Shown here: positions 54,782-63,955 of the stretch, one piece after another | Position numbering within the stretch: the first letter of the stretch is position 1 | How the letters are laid out: each line of letters starts with the position of its first letter | Source: Pseudomonadales bacterium | GTDB lineage: Bacteria; Pseudomonadota; Gammaproteobacteria; Pseudomonadales; Azotimanducaceae | NCBI GenBank assembly: GCA_017642855.1 | Contig: JAEPOO010000001.1 | Span: forward strand, 62,001 to 126,000 | Length of the DNA stretch: 64,000 nucleotides | Direction: 5' to 3' | The notes under the pieces: model-generated | The model's database searches: none | The model's input: the letters and a program-made list of their open reading frames with translations, nothing else | What the model was told of the DNA's origin: nothing | Program-made: the position numbers and the translations under genes

Positions 54782-55617
54782 GGTGGGTTCTTTTCTATCT
54801 GCTGTTCAGTGCGGTTCTGCCAGCCAATGCAGTCACCGTTGTCGATAATGCCGGATACCAGGTGACTCTCGACTCGCCGCCCATGCGCATCGTGAGCTTC
54901 GCCCCTCACATCACCGAAATTTTATTCGAGCTTGGCGTTGGTGATCGGGTCGTGGCGACGGTTGATTACTCTGATCATCCGGAAGCCGCCAAGAAGATCC
55001 CCAGATTGGGTAGTGCCTTTTCTGTGAGCGTTGAATCGGTTGTTGCCCTGGAGCCAGACATCGTTTTTGCCTGGGCAACCGGGGGCAATCAGAAAGCGGT
55101 CGCCCAGATTCGTGCGCTGGGTATTCCTGTTTATACCAATGAAGCGGGCACATTGAGTGGTGTTGCTGACTCGATACAGCGCATTGGTTTGCTGGTTGGT
55201 GCGGCAGAGCAGGGTAAAAACCTGGCGTCTGAATTTAAACTGGGTTTGATCGACATCGCGGCTGCGAAACCCTTAGAGAGAAAACGAATCTTCTTTCAGA
55301 TTTCTGATGCGCAGCTCTATACGGTCAATCACGAACATTTGCTTGGCCAGGGACTTGCACTGTGTCACGCCGACAATGTTTTTGGTTCGCTCCCGATACC
55401 GGTTCCCATCGTTTCTTTTGAGAGCGTGGTTGCAGCAGACCCGCAGGTCATTGTGATATCCGTTCCCGACCCCGACTATGTCAGCCCCTGGGAAGCTCGC
55501 TGGCAATCCCTGGGTTGGCAGGGGCGAATTCGCAGGATAGAAGCGTCACTGATTACACGACCCTCTTTTCGAATGCTTGAAGGGCTAAAAATTCTCTGTC
55601 AGACCGTGAACGGCTGA
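54778..55617 (+). CDS. periplasmic cobalamin/metallophore-binding protein, BtuF-like
   Basis: A 279-residue helical-backbone substrate-binding protein of the BtuF/FecB group. After a signal peptide (to about ...LPANA, residue 18) come RIVSFAPHITEILFELGVGDRVVATVDYSDHP and VVALEPDIVFAWATGGNQ, typical of vitamin B12-binding proteins. The start is GTG overlapping the ampD stop. No permease or ATPase gene is adjacent, so it is an orphan. A cobalamin adenosyltransferase at 60.0 kb is consistent with B12 use. Confidence 0.82.
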   Translation: MRWVLFYLLFSAVLPANAVTVVDNAGYQVTLDSPPMRIVSFAPHITEILFELGVGDRVVATVDYSDHPEAAKKIPRLGSAFSVSVESVVALEPDIVFAWATGGNQKAVAQIRALGIPVYTNEAGTLSGVADSIQRIGLLVGAAEQGKNLASEFKLGLIDIAAAKPLERKRIFFQISDAQLYTVNHEHLLGQGLALCHADNVFGSLPIPVPIVSFESVVAADPQVIVISVPDPDYVSPWEARWQSLGWQGRIRRIEASLITRPSFRMLEGLKILCQTVNG

Positions 55618-55684
55618 CCAATTCATATAGTCCGGCGAGGCTTTTCGATAAAATTCAAGTGCGGAGCAACACCTGGAGATTGGT

Positions 55685-58357
55685 ATGGATGGAGAGTCTG
55701 AGGATCAGACTGACATCGACCCGCTAGAAAGCGAAGAGTGGGTCGAAGCAATCAACTCGGTCATGGAGACTGACGGTGTTGAGCGCGCTCATTATATTCT
55801 CCAGCGCTTATCGGCAAAAGTGACGGCAACTGGCGCGCAACTTCCCTACGCCATCAACACCCCTTATCGAAACACCATTCCAACCAGCAAAGAAGCGCGC
55901 ATGCCAGGTGACCTTTTCATGGAGCGTGCGATTCGTTCGTTGATTCGCTGGAACGCGATGGCCATGGTGATGCGAGCGAACCTGAAAGATGGCACCTTGG
56001 GTGGCCACATTTCATCGTTTCAATCTAGCGCCACACTTTATGATATTGGTTTCAACTACTTTTTCCGTGGTTCTACAGAAAAACAGCTGGGCGACCTGCT
56101 CTATATTCAAGGGCATTCCTCGCCGGGGATTTACGCGCGCTCCTATCTCGAAGGTGTGTTAAGCGAAGAACAGTTGGATAAGTTCCGCCAGGAAACTGAC
56201 GGCGACGGTCTGTCGTCCTATCCGCATCCTTGGCTGATGCCGGACTACTGGCAGTTCCCAACCGTGTCCATGGGGCTTGGTCCCCTCCAGGCGATATACC
56301 AGGCGCACATCATGAAGTACCTGGACATGCGTGGGTTGACCGAAATGGGATCGCGGCGGGTATGGTGCTTTGCCGGCGATGGCGAGATGGACGAGCCGGA
56401 GTCGCTGGGAGCGATCGCCCTTGCCGGTCGCGAGAAGCTTGATAACCTAATTTTTGTTGTGAACTGTAATCTGCAGCGCCTTGATGGGCCTGTTAGAGGC
56501 AATGGGAAAATCATCCAGGAGCTCGAAGGGGTCTTTCGTGGTGCCGGCTGGAATGTGATTAAGGTGGTCTGGGGAAGAATGTGGGATCCCCTGTTTGAAA
56601 AAGACAAACTGGGGCTGCTGCAGCAGCGTATGGATGAAGCTGTCGACGGTGAATACCAGAACTACAAGAGTCGGTCTGGGGGTTACACACGAGAGCATTT
56701 TTTCGGCAAGTATCCGGAATTGCTCAAGATTGTGGAAGACCTGAGTGATGAAGATATTTATCGCCTTAACAGAGGCGGCCATGACCCCTATAAAGTCTAT
56801 GCGGCTTATCACGCGGCAACTCGACATAAAGGTCAACCCACCGTGATTCTCGCGAAAACTGTGAAAGGATATGGCCTCGGTCCAGCAGGTGAAGCTCAAA
56901 ACTACACCCACTCGGTGAAAAAGCTGGATCTGGAATCCCTGAAAGAATTCCGAGACAGGTTTGATATCCCCATTGCGGATTCCGAACTCGAAAAGGTCCC
57001 CTATTACCGCCCGCCGGAAGACAGCACGGAGATGCGTTACCTGAAAGCGCGCCGTACTTCTTTAGGCGGCTCTCTGCCAAGAAGGAAGCCGGATTTTCAG
57101 ATGCTGGAGATTCCTCCACTGAGTGATCTTGAGTCGATTACCAAGGGAACCGGTGAGCGGGAAATATCGACAACCATGGCGTTCGTTCGAATTCTGAGCG
57201 CACTGATCAAGAACAAGAATATTGGCGAACGGATTGTGCCGATTGTGCCTGACGAGGCACGAACCTTCGGTATGGAAGGCATGTTCCGCCAGCTCGGTAT
57301 CTACTCCTCGTCGGGTCAGCTTTATGAGCCAACTGATACCGGGCAGATCATGTATTACCGCGAGGACAAAACCGGTCAGGTGATGGAAGAAGGCATCAAT
57401 GAGGGCGGCGCGTTTGCTGCTTGGCTTGCCGCGGCAACTTCCTACAGCAATCATGAAACACCGATGATTCCGTTTTATGTGTTCTATTCCATGTTTGGGT
57501 TCCAGCGCATCGGCGACCTTTGCTGGGCAGCTGGGGATCTTCAGGCGCGAGGCTTCCTGCTCGGCGGTACCTCCGGTCGAACCACATTGAACGGCGAAGG
57601 TCTGCAGCACCAGGATGGCCACAGTCATGTGTTGTCATCCACGGTGCCGAACTGCGTATCTTACGATCCGACCTATGCGTACGAACTCGCTGTGATTATC
57701 CGCCAGGGCTTGCAGGACATGTACGTCGACAAGCTGGCGCGTTATTACTACATCACCATCATGAACGAGAACTACGAGCAGCCGGCGATGCCTGACGGGG
57801 TTGAGGAAGGCATCATCAAAGGGATGTACCTGCTGCAGAAGAACTCGGCGAAGAACTCGAAAAAAGTGGTTCAGCTTCTGGGTTCCGGCACGATTCTTCG
57901 AGAAGCCATTGCTGCTGCTGAACTGTTAAAAGAAGACTTCGGCGTCATTGCAGATATCTGGAGTGTGACCAGTTTCAACGAACTACGTCGAGAAGGACTC
58001 AGTATCCATCGCTGGAACATGCTGCACCCGGAAGAGCAGCCACGGCAAAGTTATGTGGAATCCTGCCTCGACGGCACCAAAGGTCCTGTGATCGCTGCGA
58101 CCGATTATATGAAGACCTATTCCGATCAGATTCGCGAGTTTGTGCCGGGTACCTATGAGGTTTTGGGTACAGACGGGTTTGGGCGTAGTGATACCCGCGC
58201 TCGCCTGAGAAAATTCTTTGAGGTGGACCGGCACTATATTGCTGTCGCAGCGCTTTCTGCGCTCGTCAAAGATAACGTCATCGAAGCAAGTCAGGTCGCA
58301 AAGGCGATCGAGATGTACGGCATCGATCCTGCAAAACCTGATCCCGCGGTGTTGTAG
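55685..58357 (+). CDS. aceE: pyruvate dehydrogenase E1 component (homodimeric type)
   Basis: AceE decarboxylates pyruvate on thiamine diphosphate and acetylates the lipoyl groups of E2. The 890-residue protein is the single-chain type; the ThDP motif appears as GDGEMDEPES...NLIFVVNCNLQRLDGPVRGN. Other signatures are GHISSFQSSATLYDIGFNYFF and NEGGAFAAWLAAATSYS. It is followed 8 bp later by aceF. A pdhR regulator is not in the window. Confidence 0.97.
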   Translation: MDGESEDQTDIDPLESEEWVEAINSVMETDGVERAHYILQRLSAKVTATGAQLPYAINTPYRNTIPTSKEARMPGDLFMERAIRSLIRWNAMAMVMRANLKDGTLGGHISSFQSSATLYDIGFNYFFRGSTEKQLGDLLYIQGHSSPGIYARSYLEGVLSEEQLDKFRQETDGDGLSSYPHPWLMPDYWQFPTVSMGLGPLQAIYQAHIMKYLDMRGLTEMGSRRVWCFAGDGEMDEPESLGAIALAGREKLDNLIFVVNCNLQRLDGPVRGNGKIIQELEGVFRGAGWNVIKVVWGRMWDPLFEKDKLGLLQQRMDEAVDGEYQNYKSRSGGYTREHFFGKYPELLKIVEDLSDEDIYRLNRGGHDPYKVYAAYHAATRHKGQPTVILAKTVKGYGLGPAGEAQNYTHSVKKLDLESLKEFRDRFDIPIADSELEKVPYYRPPEDSTEMRYLKARRTSLGGSLPRRKPDFQMLEIPPLSDLESITKGTGEREISTTMAFVRILSALIKNKNIGERIVPIVPDEARTFGMEGMFRQLGIYSSSGQLYEPTDTGQIMYYREDKTGQVMEEGINEGGAFAAWLAAATSYSNHETPMIPFYVFYSMFGFQRIGDLCWAAGDLQARGFLLGGTSGRTTLNGEGLQHQDGHSHVLSSTVPNCVSYDPTYAYELAVIIRQGLQDMYVDKLARYYYITIMNENYEQPAMPDGVEEGIIKGMYLLQKNSAKNSKKVVQLLGSGTILREAIAAAELLKEDFGVIADIWSVTSFNELRREGLSIHRWNMLHPEEQPRQSYVESCLDGTKGPVIAATDYMKTYSDQIREFVPGTYEVLGTDGFGRSDTRARLRKFFEVDRHYIAVAALSALVKDNVIEASQVAKAIEMYGIDPAKPDPAVL

Positions 58358-58365
58358 GAGGCGAG

Positions 58366-60018
58366 ATGATCGAAAAAGTCCTGGTACCGGATGTTGGTGA
58401 AGCTGAAGACGTCGAGGTGGTTGAAGTTCTCGTTGCTCTCGGTGATGTCATTGCAGCGGACAACTCCATTGTTGTTCTGGAATCCGATAAAGCCAGTATG
58501 GAAATTCCTTCACCCTATGCTGGCAAGATTGCCAGCATCGCGGTCAGTGAAGGCGACACGGTGGAAGAAGGGTCCCTGCTGGTTGAAATAGAAATGGAAG
58601 GCGCAGAATCCAGCGCCGATCCGGAACCAGAGCCCGCGATGGCAGAATCCGTGCCCGAGCCAGAACCCGAATTAGAAACAGTCGCATCATCAGCCGGTTC
58701 AAAGGAAGCGGCATCAGATGCCTCGACCCGTATCGAAACGTCTAAAGTCATTACCGTGCCGGATGTTGGTGATGCCCAGGAAATAGTCGTTGCGGAGGTG
58801 TTAGCCCCACAGGGCACGCAGGTTGAAGAAGGTGATTCCGTTGTGGTCCTGGAGTCCGATAAAGCCAGTATGGAGATTCCGGCCGATTTTGGTGGAGTCG
58901 TTCAGGAAGTTTTTGTTGGTGAGGGTGATGAAGTAACTGAAGGCGATCCGTTGGTCACCATTGTCGGCAGGGTCGCACCAGAGCAGGTGAATGAACCGGC
59001 GTATGACAAGACGCCCGTTCGAGAAACTTCTTCAGATGATCAAGCAGAGGATGTATCGGGAGCGCCCAAGCTCGCACCGCCACCACGGGAAACCTCGTTA
59101 GCGACATCAGATAGCAATGTTCATGCGGGTCCGGCAGTTCGAAAACAGGCAAGGGAGTATGGAGTCGATCTTGGGCAGGTAGAAGGGTCCGGCAGGAAAG
59201 GTCGGGTCCTGAAAGAAGACGTTCAGGATTATGTGAAAGCTCGCCTGACCGGCTCCGCTGGTGTAGGTAACTCCACTGGAATGGGGATTCCGCAAGTTCC
59301 CGAGGTTGATTTCACCAAGTGGGGTGAGGTTGAAGAAAAGCCGCTCAGTCGTATTCGTAAAGCGAGCGCCCGGAATCTGCATCGAAGCTGGTTGAATGTG
59401 CCTCACGTCACGCAATTCGATGAGGCTGACATCACTGACTTGGAGCTGTTCAGGAAATCTCAGAATGAACAGTTGCAGAAGGCGGGCGTGAAGCTGACGC
59501 CCCTGGCGTTTCTCTTAAAAGCGGTTGTCGATGCTTTGATTCGTTTCCCTCAGTTCAACTCGTCGATCTCGAAAGATTACGACCATCTCGTCCTGAAGAA
59601 GTATTACCACATCGGCATTGCCGTTGAGACGGAAGATGGTCTGGTGGTACCTGTGCTAAAGGATGCGGACAAGAAAGGTGTGGTTCAGTTAGCGAACGAA
59701 TCTGCTGAGCTTGCGGCTCAGGCAAGACACAAAAAGTTGTCCATGGATGCCATGCAGGGAGCGACGTTTACCATATCCAGCCTCGGTGGCATCGGGGGTA
59801 CGGCATTCACGCCGATCGTTAATGCGCCTGAAGTGGCCATCCTCGGCGTATCACGCTCAACGGTATCGCCTGTCTGGAACGGTTCAGATTTTGAACCCAG
59901 GACGATTCTGCCGCTGTCACTTTCTTATGATCATCGCGCGATTGACGGTGCAGAAGCCGCCAGGTTCACAACCTATCTGGCATCTGTTCTGGTCGATATG
60001 CGCAAGGTGCTGATGTGA
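58366..60018 (+). CDS. aceF: pyruvate dehydrogenase E2, dihydrolipoyllysine acetyltransferase
   Basis: AceF carries acetyl groups from E1 to CoA and forms the core of the complex. The 550-residue protein has two lipoyl domains (ESDKAS lysines at Lys42 and Lys166), a Glu/Pro-rich linker, a peripheral subunit-binding domain (about 254-292, VRKQAREYGVDLGQVEGSGRKGRV) and the catalytic domain with His523 and Asp527 in SYDHRAIDG. E. coli has three lipoyl domains; two is common in other gammaproteobacteria. lpd is not adjacent. Confidence 0.96.
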   Translation: MIEKVLVPDVGEAEDVEVVEVLVALGDVIAADNSIVVLESDKASMEIPSPYAGKIASIAVSEGDTVEEGSLLVEIEMEGAESSADPEPEPAMAESVPEPEPELETVASSAGSKEAASDASTRIETSKVITVPDVGDAQEIVVAEVLAPQGTQVEEGDSVVVLESDKASMEIPADFGGVVQEVFVGEGDEVTEGDPLVTIVGRVAPEQVNEPAYDKTPVRETSSDDQAEDVSGAPKLAPPPRETSLATSDSNVHAGPAVRKQAREYGVDLGQVEGSGRKGRVLKEDVQDYVKARLTGSAGVGNSTGMGIPQVPEVDFTKWGEVEEKPLSRIRKASARNLHRSWLNVPHVTQFDEADITDLELFRKSQNEQLQKAGVKLTPLAFLLKAVVDALIRFPQFNSSISKDYDHLVLKKYYHIGIAVETEDGLVVPVLKDADKKGVVQLANESAELAAQARHKKLSMDAMQGATFTISSLGGIGGTAFTPIVNAPEVAILGVSRSTVSPVWNGSDFEPRTILPLSLSYDHRAIDGAEAARFTTYLASVLVDMRKVLM

Positions 60019-60035
60019 GATGATGACGAAAGCGG

Positions 60036-60596
60036 CTAGCCCTTTTCCCAGAGGACCTCATCAACGCCTGTGATTCGAGCAGCACTGCGTGCGACGACGA
60101 ACAGGTAATCCGAAAGTCGATTCAGGAATTCCAATGCCGCCTGGTTGACCGTCTCGTCCTCTGCGAGGGCGGTGACGCTGCGTTCAGCTCGTCGGCAAAC
60201 GGCTCGAGCCATATGACAGTTGGCAATCAGGTGTGAGCCTCCGGGCAGAATGAAATTCTCCAGTGGCGCCAGATGTTCATTCAGGGCATCAAGGTTTTCC
60301 TCGATGGCTTTGACGTGTTCTGCTGTGACGATTTCGAACCCTGGAATAGATATCTCGCCTCCGAGGTCAAAAATACGGTGCTGCAGTGATCGCAGGAAGT
60401 GGGCGATATCAGTGAGGTCGGGGTGACTGGCCTGAAGCAATTCTTCGACGACGACGCCTACGATGCTGTTCAGTTCATCGACGCTGCCCATGGCCTCGAC
60501 TCGTGGGTGAGTCTTTGAAATTCGACTGCCGTCACCGAGACCGGTTTCACCGCGATCACCGGTTTTTGTATAAATTTTGGAAAGCCGTTTGCCCAT
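60036..60596 (-). CDS. PduO-type corrinoid adenosyltransferase
   Basis: This enzyme transfers the adenosyl group of ATP to cob(I)alamin to make coenzyme B12. The 186-residue protein has the PduO signature: KIYTKTGDRGETGLGDGSRISKTHPRVEAMGSVDELNS at the N-terminus and CRRAERSVTAL followed by LNRLSDYLFVVAR at the C-terminus. It is convergent with aceF and may share a transcript with the upstream REC-GGDEF gene (20-bp gap). Confidence 0.93.
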   Translation of the reverse strand: MGKRLSKIYTKTGDRGETGLGDGSRISKTHPRVEAMGSVDELNSIVGVVVEELLQASHPDLTDIAHFLRSLQHRIFDLGGEISIPGFEIVTAEHVKAIEENLDALNEHLAPLENFILPGGSHLIANCHMARAVCRRAERSVTALAEDETVNQAALEFLNRLSDYLFVVARSAARITGVDEVLWEKG

Positions 60597-60616
60597 GTTA
60601 GTAGTCTAGCCTCAAG

Positions 60617-61564
60617 TTACTCGGGTTTAATGTGGTGAACGATGATGGACTCCGTTCTCACAGATTCGTTCAGGTTTCCGATGACGAATTCGATCATCTT
60701 GTCTGGGTTTGGTGGTCCGGCATCAGCTGTCGCGGCGCAGATACTCATGCCGATCGTGACCGGTTGGAATCCTGCAGTGGTGGTGTAACTTTTCAGGCGA
60801 ACACCATCGAAGATGCGCGTGTAGCAATCCGCTGTGCACTGCTCAATGGTCGGTTGCATGAGAACAAGCGCGAAGTGACCGGGCGAAAAGTAGGTCACGA
60901 CATCCAGGGGGCGCACCAGGTTTTGAATCCTTTCCGAAATACTGATGATTAACTCGCCTGCGACGGTCGTATCGTAGGTTGCCTTCACTTCTTCATAGTT
61001 GTGAACTGATAACATCACGAGGCAGACAGCACCGCCACGGGACTCGATTTGTCGAATCGTGTCGTTGAGTGCCTGATCCGCATACTCGCGATTACCCATG
61101 CCGGTCAGTGGATCCAGAAGCTGGCCCTTTCTGAGGTCGGTGCACAGCTGGTGCAAAGCCTCGTTGTTTTCCTGCAGACCGTTGATTTGGCGAGAGATGC
61201 GGCCACCGGCCAGAACAAGATGTTCGAGTACATCCACACGTTTTGTGCCAGTCAGCGCATCCACAGCCTGATGGAAAGAATCCTGTTGAACCGTCTGGTG
61301 CCCAACGGCGCCAATGAGAATGATGTAGGTATAGTGGCCGCGCTCTTCATCGATGTCGCGAATGGCTTCAGCGAGCTCCATGCCGCTCATGTCTCCGACG
61401 TCCGTTTCCGTGATCACGACATTAGCGGGAGAGTCTTCCAGAAGCTGCAGCGTGTTCACGGCTCCGGAGCAGACACGGCTGTTGGTGAACCTCTTTAAAT
61501 TGTCATCAAAGAAGTCGACAGCAGACTGTCCTCCCTTTACGACAACAACCGGTAAGTCAAACAT
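60617..61564 (-). CDS. degenerate REC-GGDEF protein (predicted inactive)
   Basis: A 315-residue protein with an N-terminal receiver-like domain (1-125) and a C-terminal GGDEF-like domain (about 145-310). The GGDEF domain opens with the normal DPLTGMGNR (151-159), but the catalytic GG(D/E)EF is SPGHF at 227-231, and the first metal-binding aspartate is Ser186. In the receiver domain the phospho-acceptor aspartate aligns with Glu53 (TETDVGDMSG). Both activities are therefore probably lost, with Glu53 possibly mimicking phosphorylation. It is divergent from yajQ. Confidence 0.8.
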   Translation of the reverse strand: MFDLPVVVVKGGQSAVDFFDDNLKRFTNSRVCSGAVNTLQLLEDSPANVVITETDVGDMSGMELAEAIRDIDEERGHYTYIILIGAVGHQTVQQDSFHQAVDALTGTKRVDVLEHLVLAGGRISRQINGLQENNEALHQLCTDLRKGQLLDPLTGMGNREYADQALNDTIRQIESRGGAVCLVMLSVHNYEEVKATYDTTVAGELIISISERIQNLVRPLDVVTYFSPGHFALVLMQPTIEQCTADCYTRIFDGVRLKSYTTTAGFQPVTIGMSICAATADAGPPNPDKMIEFVIGNLNESVRTESIIVHHIKPE

Positions 61565-61640
61565 AGTGGTTCAAAAGAGCAGTTGGTATGCTTGAGTCGA
61601 ATGAAGCCAATGAGTTTAAAGAATATAGGGGTAAAACAAC

Positions 61641-62123
61641 ATGCCTTCCTTTGATGTGGTCTCTGAAGTGGACTTTCATGAAGTGACCAACGCTGTTGAT
61701 CAGGCGAACCGTGAGCTGCAAACCCGTTTTGATTTTCGTGGTGTCGAGGCAAAGTTCGAAAGAAACGATGATGTCGTTCGTGTGACTGCGGAAGCGGAAA
61801 TTCAACTGGACCAGATGATCGATATACTTCGTCAGAAGTTTGTAAAGCGCTCGATTGATCCGAAGGTGATGGATATCGGCGACGAGGAACATATCGGTAA
61901 ACTCCTGCACAAGAACATTAAGATTCAGCAGGGTGTTGAGAGTCTGTTGGCCAAGAAGATCGTGAAGATGATCAAAGACAAGAAGATGAAGGTGCAGGCA
62001 GCCATCCAAGGAGACAAGGTTCGAGTCACAGGCAAGAAACGTGATGATTTGCAGCAGGTCATGGGTATGCTCAAAGAAGAAGACCTCGAAGTCCCGCTTC
62101 AGTACAACAATTTCCGGGACTAA
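61641..62123 (+). CDS. yajQ: YajQ family nucleotide-binding protein
   Basis: YajQ (UPF0234) proteins have two ferredoxin-like folds; in Xanthomonas and Pseudomonas members bind cyclic di-GMP and act as effectors with transcription factors. The 160-residue product starts [25 protein letters not shown] and ends [13 protein letters not shown], both typical. A weak promoter (TTGAGT, 17 bp, TTTAAA) lies just upstream near 61592-61620. It is divergent from the degenerate GGDEF gene and 9 bp before the AmpG-like gene. Confidence 0.93.
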   Translation: MPSFDVVSEVDFHEVTNAVDQANRELQTRFDFRGVEAKFERNDDVVRVTAEAEIQLDQMIDILRQKFVKRSIDPKVMDIGDEEHIGKLLHKNIKIQQGVESLLAKKIVKMIKDKKMKVQAAIQGDKVRVTGKKRDDLQQVMGMLKEEDLEVPLQYNNFRD

Positions 62124-62132
62124 CCAAAACCC

Positions 62133-63437
62133 TTGGGCGCAGCCGACCACATTACCTGGATCGAAACGTTTCGCATCTATACCCACCCTCGGGTTGTGGC
62201 GATGGCTTTTCTTGGGTTCTCAGCAGGTTTACCCTTCCTGCTGGTGTTTTCTACGCTCACTGCGTGGCTGACCGAAGGTGAGGTCAGCCGATCAACCATC
62301 GGTTTTTTCGCCTGGATTGGCATCACATACTCCATCAAGGTGCTTTGGGCACCCATCATTGACTCGGTTTCATTAGGACTGCTCACCAAACGTTTGGGGC
62401 AGCGTCGATCCTGGATGCTGCTGGGCCAGTTGGGTATCGCTCTGGGGCTGGTACTCATGACATTAACGGGTCCTGGTAGTCTACTCCTGCTGTCGTTGAG
62501 TGCGCTCCTTGTTGCGCTTTCCTCGGCAACCCAGGACGTCTCGATAGATGCCTATCGAATTGAAGCCGCGATACCTGAACATCAGGGTGCCATGTCGGCT
62601 TCCTATGTTTTTGGCTACCGCCTCGCGCTTTTAGTCGCTGGTGCCGGGGCGCTTTATCTGGCGGAATACTTTAGCTGGACCATGGCGTACCTCGTTATGG
62701 CGGCACTGATGCTCATCGGCATGATAACCGTATTGCTGATCAGCGAGCCTCAGAGAGAGCGGGGTGCCATACCGCTGGTTCTGTCTGCATCGGGAATGCG
62801 GAGTTGGTTTCGAGGTGCCGTCATTGATCCGTTTGTGGACTTCTTCATGCGCAACGGTAAAACGGCAATCATCATTCTGACTTTTATTGGAGTCTACAAA
62901 TTGAGTGATATCGCCATGGGCATCATGGCGAACCCGTTCTACCTGGACCTGGGATATTCGAAGATACAAATTGCAGAGGTCGCCAAGGTCTTTGGCTTCT
63001 TCATGAGTGTTACCGGGTCTTTTCTCTGCGGAGCTCTGGTTGTGAAGTGGGGATTGATGCGCCCGCTGCTGATTGGCGCTGTCGCTGTCGCGATAACGAA
63101 TCTTTTCTTTGCCGCACTTTCCACCCAGGAGCCAAAAATTTCTTATTTGGTGGTTGTCATCTCTGCGGACAATATTTCGGGCGGTTTTGCTGCCACCGCA
63201 TTTATTGCCTATCTTTCCAGTCTAACCAACAAAGCTTACACCGCCACTCAGTATGCGCTTTTCAGCTCGATGATGACGTTACCCGGCAAGTTTTTGTCGG
63301 GATTTTCCGGCGTGGTGGTCGATGGCTTTGGGTACTTTGAGTTTTTTGTTGTCGCTGCATGCCTTGGCATCCCGTCAATACTGCTTGTGTTGTACCTCGC
63401 GCGAATAAAAGATCGAGGTCAAAGCTCCCAGCCATAG
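62133..63437 (+). CDS. AmpG-like MFS permease
   Basis: AmpG imports anhydro-muropeptides released during wall turnover. The 434-residue protein has about twelve to fourteen helices and AmpG-family motifs: GFSAGLPFLLVFSTLTAWLTEGEVSRSTIG, the IKVLWAPIIDS loop, RRSWMLLGQL and SSATQDVSIDAYRIE. It begins with TTG at 62133, in the frame of the yajQ stop, with no ATG until residue 24. Its end overlaps the alkyltransferase-like gene by 19 bp. A muropeptide substrate fits the ampD gene in this window. Confidence 0.85.
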   Translation: MGAADHITWIETFRIYTHPRVVAMAFLGFSAGLPFLLVFSTLTAWLTEGEVSRSTIGFFAWIGITYSIKVLWAPIIDSVSLGLLTKRLGQRRSWMLLGQLGIALGLVLMTLTGPGSLLLLSLSALLVALSSATQDVSIDAYRIEAAIPEHQGAMSASYVFGYRLALLVAGAGALYLAEYFSWTMAYLVMAALMLIGMITVLLISEPQRERGAIPLVLSASGMRSWFRGAVIDPFVDFFMRNGKTAIIILTFIGVYKLSDIAMGIMANPFYLDLGYSKIQIAEVAKVFGFFMSVTGSFLCGALVVKWGLMRPLLIGAVAVAITNLFFAALSTQEPKISYLVVVISADNISGGFAATAFIAYLSSLTNKAYTATQYALFSSMMTLPGKFLSGFSGVVVDGFGYFEFFVVAACLGIPSILLVLYLARIKDRGQSSQP

Positions 63438-63724
63438 AGCTTCAGGCTGACTCTTCCGTTGATCAACGTGACGCCTTCGTCCGTCAGCCGTTTCGCCTGG
63501 CGAGTGCGGCCGGGATTGGTGATTTCGCCTTGAGCGTTCACGACCCGGTGCCAGGGAAGTTGGGTATTGAGTGGTAGCTGGGACAGGATTCGCCCGACCA
63601 GGCGCGCATGACTGGGCATCTCCGCCAGCCGAGCAACCTGGCCATAGCTTGCCACCTTGCCGTGGGGAATCTGGCTGACCACCTGGAATACCCGGTGTTT
63701 TGCTGCTTCCTGGGTTTCCGCCAT
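63419..63724 (-). CDS. alkyltransferase-like protein (ATL)
   Basis: ATL proteins bind O6-alkylguanine in DNA but cannot repair it, and flag it to nucleotide excision repair. This 101-residue protein has the MGMT DNA-binding fold (IPHGKVASYGQVARLAEMP, ARLVGRILSQLP) with PWHRV where MGMT has PCHRV, so the alkyl-accepting cysteine is replaced by tryptophan, the hallmark of ATLs. Confidence 0.92.
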   Translation of the reverse strand: MAETQEAAKHRVFQVVSQIPHGKVASYGQVARLAEMPSHARLVGRILSQLPLNTQLPWHRVVNAQGEITNPGRTRQAKRLTDEGVTLINGRVSLKLYGWEL

Positions 63725-63772
63725 CGCTAATCTGACCTTTTTACGAGCATTTGCACCAAAATTTACCCGTTT

Positions 63773-63799
63773 TTAGCACTCTAGCCTTGACTCTGCTAA
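63773..63799. promoter_or_regulatory. second, degenerate CIRCE-like element
   Basis: TTAGCACTC (63773-63781), 9 bp, then CTCTGCTAA (63791-63799): perfect left arm, 6 of 9 in the right arm. It is offset 41 bp (about four turns) from the main CIRCE and overlaps the -35 box. It may be a weaker second HrcA site or a decayed duplicate. Confidence 0.55.
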
Positions 63800-63814
63800 T
63801 TGTGGACCTATTAT
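63787..63814 (+). promoter_or_regulatory. sigma-70 type promoter of groES
   Basis: TTGACT (63787-63792) and TATTAT (63809-63814) are 16 bp apart; the expected start near 63821 lies inside the CIRCE element. The -35 box overlaps a second, degenerate CIRCE-like repeat. Confidence 0.75.
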
Positions 63815-63840
63815 TAGCACTCCCAAAAGGAGAGTGCCAG
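63814..63840. promoter_or_regulatory. CIRCE element (HrcA operator)
   Basis: TTAGCACTC (63814-63822), 9 bp, then GAGTGCCAG (63832-63840) matches the CIRCE consensus with a perfect left arm and 7 of 9 in the right. It covers the start point of groES, so HrcA would repress groESL until heat shock. hrcA itself is not in the window. Confidence 0.88.
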
Positions 63841-63955
63841 TTCTCTGCGGTAGGCCGCCATTTTAAAGGCTTTCATGCAGTCTGGCGTTGTTTTTTTAGT
63901 CACACCAGCGGGAAGTTATGGACCCAATGGTTGCACAAGACATCAGGAGAAACTC

